Program-made: the position numbers and the translations under genes | NCBI GenBank assembly: GCA_030622395.1 | Contig: JAUXGF010000224.1 | Span: 1 to 5,584 of the forward strand | Direction: 5' to 3' | Length of the DNA: 5,584 nt | Source: Calditrichaceae bacterium | GTDB taxonomy: Bacteria; Calditrichota; Calditrichia; Calditrichales; Calditrichaceae | Notes under the pieces: model-generated | The model's input: only the letters and a program-made list of their open reading frames with translations | Told to the model about the DNA's origin: nothing | The model's database searches: none | In this document: positions 1 to 4,963 of the stretch, one piece after another | Position numbering within the stretch: the first letter of the stretch is position 1 | Layout: the number at the start of each line of letters is the position of its first letter

Positions 1-26
1 CCTCTTGGGAGGGGTTAGGGGTGGGT
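1..26. repeat. G-rich intergenic repeat fragment at window edge
   Basis: The plus strand has four guanine runs at 7-9, 11-14, 18-21 and 23-25, separated by loops of 1, 3 and 1 bases. This fits the usual G-quadruplex pattern. The sequence resembles the C/G-rich intergenic repeats common in many uncultured bacterial genomes, but the copy is cut by the window edge. On the operon transcript it would be C-rich. Functional status is unknown. Confidence 0.45.
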
Positions 27-128
27 CTTAATATTTCATCCCTTCACTGTTCTACCAATAATCATCGATTAAATCTATCTAATTCAGATTTTAATTCTGA
101 TGGATCATAATCTATTAGCGATATTTCA
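27..128. other. 3' flank of the operon, no clear gene or terminator
   Basis: This stretch follows the aldehyde dehydrogenase stop codon. I see no convincing terminator: a 5-bp stem (TCAGA/TCTGA around 85-102) has no following T-run on the operon strand. One minus-strand frame stays open from about 136 to the TGA at 64-62 and encodes a protein-like tail (ISLIDYDPSELKSELDRFNR). It has no ATG start or ribosome-binding site and is too short to call. It may be chance or the remnant of a decayed gene. Confidence 0.4.
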
Positions 129-1538
129 TTAAACAATTCTAAAATGATCGACAATAACACAGCGGCGCAGGCGTACAAAAGTTTTAGCTGAAGTAACCCC
201 CTCGCCGGTCGGCGTAGTGATGCTCATAGACGTCCAGCCCTCGCCTCCAAAACCCAATCCGGCAAGGCATGGCCCGTTTTTAACAAAAATGCTGGTGTTG
301 ATTTCATTAGCCATGCGGTGCATGTTGTCAATATTTTTAGAGTGCATCGCCGCAGTATGACATAAACCGCGTTCCAATTCTATTGCCGTATCGATAGCTG
401 CGCCGGCGTCCGAGGCGCGTATCACAGAGATAACCGGCATCATCAATTCAAGCTTGGCAAAGGGATGGTTTTTATCTGTTTCAACAAATAAAAGCCTGGT
501 ATCGTCAGGGACATTTACTCCGATCTCGCCAGCCAATAAAGCTGCGTCACGCCCGATCCATTTACGGTTTATCTCAGGATTTGGTCCGGGATAGTTTTGT
601 AAAATACTCTTTGCCAGGTCTTCAGCCTGAGAGGCGGTTATTTCAACAGCCCGGCATTTTGCCATTTCCTGTTTTAATTGATCGGTAATGCTGTCAACGG
701 CAATGATCTCTTTTTCATCTGCGCAAATTATATTGTTATCAAATGAAGCTCCCCAGACAATATCCTTAGCGGCTTTGGGAATATCTGCGGTTTCGTCTAC
801 CACTACCGGAGGGTTGCCGGCGCCTGCCGCCATCAGCCGCTTATTAGTCGATTTACGCGCCGCCTCAATAACCGCCTCGCCGCCGGTAACCACTAACAGG
901 TTAATTCCCGGATATCTAAAAAGCTTTTGGGCGGTTTCGATTGAAGGATCTGCAACCGTAGTAAGTAAATTTCTGGGGCCGCCTATTGATTCAACAGCTT
1001 CATTGAGCGCGCCGATAGTCCGTTGTGAAGTCATCTTTGCGGCGGGATGCGGGGCAAATACTACAGCGTTCCCTGCGGCAGCCATACTAATAGAATTATT
1101 AATGATTGTCGCAGCGGGATTAGTTGAAGGAGTTACAGAAGCAATAACTCCCCAAGCGGCTTTTTCAGTGAGCGTTAAACCGTGGTCGCCAGAAAGAGCT
1201 TCCGGGTGTAAATCTTCAACTCCGGGCGTTTTTTCCGCCTGGGAAATGTTTTTTTGTGTTTTATCTTCAACGCGTCCCATGCCTGTTTCTTTTACCGCCG
1301 CCTCTGCCAGTTCGCGAGCGTATTTAACTCCCGCCTTTCGCATAGCCTGAATCACCTTGCCGCGAAATTCTAAACTACCAATCTGCTTTTGCGCCAAAGC
1401 CGCAGCTTCTACCGCCTCATCAAGCGTTGCAAAAACGCCGGCGGGTAATTTGTCTCCACTCGAATCGGATAAGCTTTTATCCAGTCTTTTGGTCACAGAA
1501 TCTACAATGCGCGCAATTTCTTGCGTTGTTAAATCCAT
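129..1538 (-). CDS. eutE: CoA-acylating aldehyde dehydrogenase of a microcompartment (EutE/PduP family)
   Basis: This enzyme oxidises an aldehyde to acyl-CoA with NAD+ and CoA, inside the microcompartment lumen. The 469-residue length is normal for the EutE/PduP family. Family blocks visible in order are TPGVEDL (104-110), PSTNP (137-141), NNSISMAAAGN (147-157), a glycine-rich GAGNPPVVVDETAD (239-252) and GASFDNNIICADEKE (263-277), where C272 is the expected catalytic cysteine. Residues 5-20 (TQEIARIVDSVTKRL) form a short amphipathic helix followed by a flexible linker to about residue 34. This matches the N-terminal encapsulation peptide known from PduP, so targeting into the shell is inferred. 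The start is supported by AAAGGA eight bases before the ATG. It is the last gene of the operon, 67 bases after the EutM-like gene. EutE and PduP cannot be separated reliably by sequence alone; the symbol rests on gene order. The acyl chain (acetyl or propionyl) is undetermined. Confidence 0.93.
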   Translation of the reverse strand: MDLTTQEIARIVDSVTKRLDKSLSDSSGDKLPAGVFATLDEAVEAAALAQKQIGSLEFRGKVIQAMRKAGVKYARELAEAAVKETGMGRVEDKTQKNISQAEKTPGVEDLHPEALSGDHGLTLTEKAAWGVIASVTPSTNPAATIINNSISMAAAGNAVVFAPHPAAKMTSQRTIGALNEAVESIGGPRNLLTTVADPSIETAQKLFRYPGINLLVVTGGEAVIEAARKSTNKRLMAAGAGNPPVVVDETADIPKAAKDIVWGASFDNNIICADEKEIIAVDSITDQLKQEMAKCRAVEITASQAEDLAKSILQNYPGPNPEINRKWIGRDAALLAGEIGVNVPDDTRLLFVETDKNHPFAKLELMMPVISVIRASDAGAAIDTAIELERGLCHTAAMHSKNIDNMHRMANEINTSIFVKNGPCLAGLGFGGEGWTSMSITTPTGEGVTSAKTFVRLRRCVIVDHFRIV

Positions 1539-1564
1539 AGTTTAATTCCTTTGTAGACCTTTTC

Positions 1565-1598
1565 AGACCTCAAAGGCTTGGGAAAACTTTTGAGGTCT
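1565..1598 (-). other. Hairpin between eutM-like and eutE-like genes
   Basis: A perfect 10-bp inverted repeat (AGACCTCAAA at 1565-1574 with TTTGAGGTCT at 1589-1598) encloses a 14-base loop. On the operon strand it is followed by GAAAAGG rather than a U-run, so it does not look like a full intrinsic terminator. A third AGACCT copy at 1555-1560 could pair with the same arm as an alternative. It lies downstream of an abundant structural gene and just before the next ribosome-binding site. A role in 3'-end protection or differential expression is plausible inference. Confidence 0.5.
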
Positions 1599-1605
1599 TT
1601 CTATA

Positions 1606-1893
1606 TTAAAGTTTTCCCTCGAGCTTAATTGGAAAAACACTTTCGAGATCACTGTGCGGACGCGGAATAACATGGACGGAAACTAATTCGCCCACTCTTT
1701 CCGCAGCGGCGGCTCCGGCGTCGGTAGCCGCTTTACATGCCGCGACATCGCCGCGTACAAGCGCAGTTACATATCCGCCGCCAATTTGCTGATAGGCTAC
1801 TAATTTAACCCGAGCCGCTTTTACCATAGCGTCCGAAGCTTCAATTAAGCCAACCAGACCTTTTGTTTCAATCATACCTAAGGCTTCCATCAT
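1606..1893 (-). CDS. eutM: Hexameric BMC-H shell protein, EutM/PduA-like
   Basis: This is a single-domain BMC-H protein (Pfam BMC fold, about 93 residues) whose hexamers tile the facets of the shell. Almost the whole chain matches Eut[12 protein letters not shown] at the start, [22 protein letters not shown] at the central pore loop (37-41), [34 protein letters not shown], and the short VFPI tail. The GGG pore loop predicts a narrow, polar central pore for small metabolites. Two adjacent ATGs (1893 and 1890) are both in reach of a good GGAG site at 1900-1903. Family members start at the second, MEALGM. It lies between the EutD- and EutE-like genes, as in the enteric eut operon, although eutN is missing here. 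It has its own strong ribosome-binding site and a long AT-rich leader, consistent with high expression. Confidence 0.96.
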   Translation of the reverse strand: MMEALGMIETKGLVGLIEASDAMVKAARVKLVAYQQIGGGYVTALVRGDVAACKAATDAGAAAAERVGELVSVHVIPRPHSDLESVFPIKLEGKL

Positions 1894-2014
1894 AGCGTTC
1901 TCCTTTTTAACTTAAATAGTAAAATTTCTCGTATAAGAAAAAAAATAATTTATATCTAAACAAAAAACAACATAAGCCGGATAAACCGGAAATAATAAAT
2001 CTCATCCCGACGGT
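1894..2014 (-). promoter_or_regulatory. AT-rich leader before the eutM-like gene, possible promoter
   Basis: The operon strand is very AT-rich here, with a TATAAA hexamer near 1950, an 8-T run, a TTATAC near 1931 and the strong GGAG site at 1900-1903. No -35 box with good spacing goes clearly with either candidate -10. A separate promoter for the abundant shell protein would make sense, given the 398-base gap from the upstream gene. The sequence alone does not establish it. Confidence 0.25.
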
Positions 2015-2233
2015 TCGCATAGCCGTCAACTTAACACAACTTGTGGTTGCTTTTTGAATTGCCACGACCTTTAGGTCGTGGATACTGAAATATCTGGCAC
2101 TATTTTGGGGTTTCAACCCCGAATATTTTAAGAGCAGGGGTTAAAACCCCGATAAAAGTTAGACAATTCTCAATCCACGAGATAAATCTCGTGGCAATTC
2201 AATAATTCTACTCTTAAGTTGACGGTTATGCGA
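2015..2233. repeat. 219-bp nested inverted-repeat (MITE-like) element
   Basis: The outer arms are 20 bp (TCGCATAGCCGTCAACTTAA at 2015-2034, its complement at 2214-2233) with one mismatch. Inside them lies a perfect 14-bp inverted pair (TTGAATTGCCACGA at 2054-2067 and 2189-2202). Each inner end is itself a 9-2-9 palindrome: CCACGACCT/AGGTCGTGG at 2062-2081 and CCACGAGAT/ATCTCGTGG at 2175-2194. The centre holds two 14-base palindromes with GGGGTT/AACCCC arms (2107-2120 and 2137-2150). It encodes no plausible protein, so any mobility would depend on an enzyme supplied elsewhere, as for MITEs. In RNA it would fold into a long branched hairpin within the eutD-eutM spacer. No clear target-site duplication is visible. 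Confidence 0.8.
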
Positions 2234-2256
2234 CCATTCGGACTATACAACAAAAT

Positions 2257-2270
2257 AACCCGCGCGGATT
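2257..2270 (-). terminator. Weak terminator-like hairpin after the eutD-like gene
   Basis: On the operon strand AATCC-GCGC-GGGTT forms a 5-bp stem with one G-U pair and a GCGC tetraloop, followed by ATTTTGTTG. The stem is short and the T-run is interrupted, so it could at most cause partial termination shortly after the stop codon at 2292. Confidence 0.22.
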
Positions 2271-2291
2271 GGTTTCTATCTTTTTTGTCTC

Positions 2292-3299
2292 CTACGCCAT
2301 ACATGAGGCGGCGATTGACATATTAATAATATCCTCAACAGTGCATGCGTGGGAAAGATTATGCATCGGTTTTTTTAATCCCTGAATAAAGGGACCCAAT
2401 GCTTGCCAGCCGCCTAAGCGCTCGGCAATTTGATATCCTATATTTCCGGCGTTAAGCGAAGGGAAGATAAATACATTTGCTTTTCCTCCCACTTCGCTGT
2501 TCGGCGCTTTTTTATTCGCCACTTCAGGCAAAACAGCGGCGTCGAATTGTAAATCGCCGTCTATTATTAAAGACGGATTTTTTTCTTTAGCTATTTCCGC
2601 CGCCCGCCGCGCTTTTTCCGACATAGGATGCTTGGCGCTGCCTTTGGTTGAAAATGAAAGCATAGCGGCCCTGGCTTCCCGCCCGGTTAGTTTTTGATAA
2701 TTTTCAGACGCGCTTAAAGCAATATCACAAAGCTGCTCAAGAGTCGGCGCAGCAATCATATTACAATCGGAAAAGACAGATACGCTCTGTCCGTCCGGCG
2801 GCGACATCAGCAAAAAACTGGAAATGGTTTTATTCTCTTCCTGCGCGCCGATTATCTGAACAGCGGCTTCCAGCGCTTCGGATGCAGGTGAAAGATTACC
2901 GGCAATACAAATATCCGCGCCGCCGTTCCGAAGCATCATAGCGGCAAAGTACAAGGAATTACGCATTATTTCCAGGGCGTCGTATTTTGTAATCTTCCGT
3001 TGTTTGTTTAATTGATAAAAATCTTCCGCATATTTATCGTAATTTTTATCATGGAGCGGACAATGAATTTTAATACCCCTTGTAGAGAGACCTGCCCGCT
3101 CCGCAAATTCGCGGACTTCTATAGGACCGCCTAACAATATCGGGACAGCCAGATTTTTATCACACAAATAACGCGCAGCTTTTATAACGCGTTCATCTAA
3201 AGCATCCGGAAATAAGATTTTCTTAGGATTTTTCCGGCAGCGCCAGGTAAATTTTTCAATAATTTCCATAATTAAATCAGCATAGAGCCGCAATGTCAT
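2292..3299 (-). CDS. eutD: Phosphate acetyltransferase, EutD type
   Basis: This enzyme exchanges CoA and phosphate between acyl-CoA and acyl-phosphate, recycling CoA and leading to ATP through an acetate kinase. It belongs to the PTA_PTB family and most resembles EutD: FPDALDERVIKAARYL (29-44), DICIAGNLSPASEAL (129-143), MLSFSTKGSAKHP (213-225), IDGDLQFDAAVLPEVA (246-261), FPSLNAGNIGYQIAERLGG (279-297) and LSHACTVEDI (315-324). The last block is odd. Families have LSRGCS there, and the Arg, which corresponds to R310 in the Methanosarcina enzyme as I recall its numbering, is His317 here; the preceding Asp is Asn314. S316 and D323 are kept. The start is uncertain. The ATG at 3269 (MEIIEKF) fits family N-termini better than that at 3299, and neither has a clear ribosome-binding site. 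It is the third-last gene, set between two spacers that contain inverted repeats. Confidence 0.92.
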   Translation of the reverse strand: MTLRLYADLIMEIIEKFTWRCRKNPKKILFPDALDERVIKAARYLCDKNLAVPILLGGPIEVREFAERAGLSTRGIKIHCPLHDKNYDKYAEDFYQLNKQRKITKYDALEIMRNSLYFAAMMLRNGGADICIAGNLSPASEALEAAVQIIGAQEENKTISSFLLMSPPDGQSVSVFSDCNMIAAPTLEQLCDIALSASENYQKLTGREARAAMLSFSTKGSAKHPMSEKARRAAEIAKEKNPSLIIDGDLQFDAAVLPEVANKKAPNSEVGGKANVFIFPSLNAGNIGYQIAERLGGWQALGPFIQGLKKPMHNLSHACTVEDIINMSIAASCMA

Positions 3300-3435
3300 T
3301 CATGTATTACACGGCTGAACAAAAACTGAATTAGCCTGATATTCAAAAAAAATTCCATACTCACAGAATTACTATTAACAACGTCCCGATTCAGGACAAA
3401 CGGCTTAATGACCTAAAGACAATTTCAGTATATTT
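3300..3435. other. Spacer upstream of eutD-like gene
   Basis: There is no coding potential in this stretch. It holds a small imperfect palindrome at 3383-3397 (GTCC/GGAC arms) and an AT-rich segment. TTGTTA and TATGGA on the operon strand, 16 bases apart, could be a weak promoter, but the match is poor. Confidence 0.3.
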
Positions 3436-3578
3436 AGTGTCTGAACGGAAAAGCGCTTTTTTGTCATTTCGACCGAAGGGAGAAATCTGTAACTTTAATA
3501 ATCCCGGGGGGTGTAAGATTTCTCTCCCGATAAATCGGGATCGAAATGACGGTTTTGGCTAGTTTTCGTTCAGGCACT
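3436..3578. repeat. 143-bp nested inverted-repeat (MITE-like) element
   Basis: The outer arms AGTGTCTGAACGGAAAA (3436-3452) and TTTTCGTTCAGGCACT (3563-3578) are complementary with one mismatch and one indel. Inside are perfect inverted pairs of 10 bp (GTCATTTCGA at 3463-3472 and 3541-3550) and 9 bp (GAGAAATCT at 3480-3488 and 3516-3524). The right half contains a further hairpin, TCCCGAT-AA-ATCGGGA (3525-3540). The GTCATTTCGA...GAGAAATCT module resembles a repeat I associate with many uncultured bacterial and Bacteroidota genomes. No protein is encoded; the short plus-strand frame starting in it is not credible. Confidence 0.78.
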
Positions 3579-3595
3579 ATTTACTCTGTTCTTTT

Positions 3596-3619
3596 ACTTT
3601 GTGCCTTAGTGCCTTTGTG
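3596..3619. repeat. Three degenerate 8-bp tandem units
   Basis: ACTTTGTG, CCTTAGTG and CCTTTGTG lie in tandem (CACAAAGG-type units on the operon strand) between the end of the eutQ-like gene and the inverted-repeat element. It looks like a short piece of a common intergenic microsatellite. No function can be inferred. Confidence 0.55.
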
Positions 3620-3644
3620 GCTATCCAGAAATCGTATAAATATT

Positions 3645-3968
3645 TTAATCATCCACATTGCCTTTACTATATTTGGTAATTACTTGATTTACAACATTTT
3701 TTACGTTTTCAACATTGCGTTTTTCAGGCGGTAATTTTTCTATAACTTTTTCAGTAACCACCCGCACCAGTTTTTCATCAATAGTAAAATCTTTAGATTT
3801 AGCGGACTGTTCGTCCGGGGTTAATGAATCTACTAATTTAATTCCAAGTTCTTTAGCGACCGTTCTGGCTTCAGGAGTAATTATGGTCGTTCTCATTGGC
3901 GCCAGGATTTCTTTTTTACCGTCTTTATGCGCTTGTTTAATAACTAAGCTTGAAATAAGTTTTTTCAT
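3645..3968 (-). CDS. Short EutQ-like protein, N-terminal part only, no cupin domain
   Basis: The 107-residue product matches the N-terminal portion of EutQ in two blocks. The first is the opening MKKLISS-IKQAHKDGKKEI...TIITPEARTVAKELGIKLVD (1-47), compare MKKLITANDIRAAH...IITPEAREVADLLG in Salmonella EutQ. The second is a helical segment, LVRVVTEKVIEKLPPEKRNVENVKNVVNQVITK (about 67-99). A charged linker lies between them. EutQ is normally about 230 residues, with a C-terminal cupin domain linked to acetate kinase activity; that domain is absent. The protein stops almost exactly at the domain border, and I see no cupin remnant in other frames downstream. It may therefore be a genuine short form. 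A structural or recruitment role in the microcompartment is inference; catalytic activity would not be expected. The position before the EutD-like gene matches the eut operon. The ATG at 3968 lacks a clear ribosome-binding site. Confidence 0.82.
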   Translation of the reverse strand: MKKLISSLVIKQAHKDGKKEILAPMRTTIITPEARTVAKELGIKLVDSLTPDEQSAKSKDFTIDEKLVRVVTEKVIEKLPPEKRNVENVKNVVNQVITKYSKGNVDD

Positions 3969-3998
3969 GTTTTAACTATATGATTTTATAATTCAATT

Positions 3999-4010
3999 CC
4001 GATTAATCGG
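3999..4010. repeat. 12-bp perfect palindrome upstream of the eutQ-like gene
   Basis: CCGATTAATCGG lies 30 bases before the eutQ-like start codon. It could be an operator half-site pair, but similar CCCGA/TCGGG palindromes occur at 3525-3540 and 4078-4091. A dispersed short palindromic repeat is the likelier reading. Confidence 0.4.
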
Positions 4011-4039
4011 GTTGATATTTTATTGTTCTTGTTCAGGGC

Positions 4040-4202
4040 AACCCCCATTTCACTATTACACTACCCCATTACTCCACCCCGAACATTCGGGATTCTTCTC
4101 CATTCCATCAATTCAACAATTCAATTATTCACAATTCCTTTCTTCCCATTACTCCATTACTCCGGTACTCCATCACTCCAATTCTTCATCACTCCAATTC
4201 TT
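4040..4202. repeat. Degenerate T/C-rich satellite in the parA-eutQ spacer
   Basis: The plus strand is built from variations on CATTACTCC, CATCACTCC and CAATTC. The best-ordered part is a perfect 16-bp tandem duplication, CATCACTCCAATTCTT, at 4171-4186 and 4187-4202, which reaches the last base of the parA stop codon. A CCCGAA-CA-TTCGGG palindrome sits at 4078-4091. On the transcript the tract is A/G-rich, with several GGAGTGATG or GGAGTAATG words. The plus-strand frames across it are translations of the repeat and not genes. Confidence 0.7.
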
Positions 4203-4963
4203 TATTTCATTCTCTGTAAAATTTCCTCAGCTAATTGTCCATATTCTTTTGCACCGCGCGCTGAGGGGAAATATGAGTTAATAGGTTTTTGCGCATGATA
4301 GGCTTCAATGAGCTTGCTGTTAACCCCGATTACAGTTTTAAACATTTTTTTGCCAAAGCGGTCTTGAAGTTCATTTAAAACAAATTTTGCCACGTTTGTC
4401 CGGCGGTCAAATTGCGTTCCAAAATAGCCGAGAGTTTCTAAGCTTGAATTTAAATGGCGTTTTGCTTTATCAAGAAGTTTTACCGTTAAATCCAGACCCG
4501 ATAAAGCCAGATACTGAGTTTGGACAGGCACCAAAGCATAGTCGGCGATAGCTAAGGCATTCAAGGCTAAATTCCCCATATTAGGCGGACTGTCAAATAA
4601 TACAATCGAATATTTTTTAGAGAAAAGACTGCGCTTTAGGAAAAAATCAACCTGCTCTTCCCGCTGAATTTCATCGTAAAAATCACTTAAAGCCGGTTCG
4701 GACGGTAAACAAAAAAGACCCTGCTGTACGGTCGGATAAATATAATCATTTAATTTTCGATCTGATGAAAGTAAAAAATCACACAGCGTTTGATGCGCCT
4801 GATTAGATTTATCAAAACCCAGATGTATAGAAGCGCTGGCTGAAGGGTCGAGGTCGACGAGAAGACATTGCTTTCCCAGCTTGGCAAAGCAGGCGGCAAG
4901 GTTAACAGAGCTGGTGGTTTTACCAACTCCGCCTTTATTGTTAATCATTACAATGAACTTCAT
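4202..4963 (-). CDS. ParA/Soj-type ATPase, candidate microcompartment-positioning protein
   Basis: This is a 253-residue ParA-family P-loop ATPase without an N-terminal DNA-binding extension, about the size of Soj. The deviant Walker A box is KGGVGKTT (10-17), with signature Lys10 and catalytic Lys15. The A'/switch region is VDLDPSASAS (36-45), with Ser41 where many ParAs have Gln. Walker B is VLFDSPP (121-127, D124). DRRTNVAKFVLNEL (186-199) corresponds to the segment that holds nucleoid-binding arginines in ParA relatives, and RGAKEYGQLAEEIL closes the fold. Such ATPases form DNA-bound dimers when loaded with ATP and move cargo along the nucleoid when a partner triggers hydrolysis. The start ATG directly follows the stop of the shell-winged-helix gene, with GGAGAG inside that gene, so translation is probably coupled. 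The neighbourhood makes a role in BMC positioning the best guess. It is not clearly McdA: the classical cyanobacterial McdA lacks the signature lysine. Plasmid-type partitioning or a regulatory role are alternatives. Confidence 0.9.
   Translation of the reverse strand: MKFIVMINNKGGVGKTTSSVNLAACFAKLGKQCLLVDLDPSASASIHLGFDKSNQAHQTLCDFLLSSDRKLNDYIYPTVQQGLFCLPSEPALSDFYDEIQREEQVDFFLKRSLFSKKYSIVLFDSPPNMGNLALNALAIADYALVPVQTQYLALSGLDLTVKLLDKAKRHLNSSLETLGYFGTQFDRRTNVAKFVLNELQDRFGKKMFKTVIGVNSKLIEAYHAQKPINSYFPSARGAKEYGQLAEEILQRMK

Noticed and set aside
688..1350. Long plus-strand frame of 220 codons
   Set aside because: It lies wholly antisense to the aldehyde dehydrogenase, which has full family motifs. 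The product is a low-information A/S/T-rich chain with no recognisable domain.
1907..2116. Minus-strand frame of 69 codons upstream of the eutM-like gene
   Set aside because: It runs through the inverted-repeat element and AT-rich leader, has no family likeness and no ribosome-binding site, and ends in a poly-Phe/Lys stretch from the AT-rich tract.
3546..3734. Plus-strand frame with a hydrophobic product
   Set aside because: It starts inside the inverted-repeat element, passes through the 8-mer repeat and overlaps the eutQ-like gene antisense. The hydrophobicity comes from T-rich sequence.
4040..4202. Possible CRISPR array or centromere-like (parS/parC) iterons next to parA
   Set aside because: Units are degenerate, unequally spaced and without spacers, apart from one 16-bp tandem pair. 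A partition-site role cannot be excluded, but the same type of satellite is common in intergenic DNA and nothing specific supports it.
4012..4298. Two overlapping plus-strand frames of about 90 codons
   Set aside because: Both translate the T/C-rich satellite (repeated HYS/TPS/FFI words) and enter the parA gene antisense.
4202..4963. Calling the ATPase McdA outright
   Set aside because: The cyanobacterial McdA type lacks the signature Walker A lysine, which is present here (Lys10), and no McdB-like disordered small protein follows. Only the general ParA family is supported.
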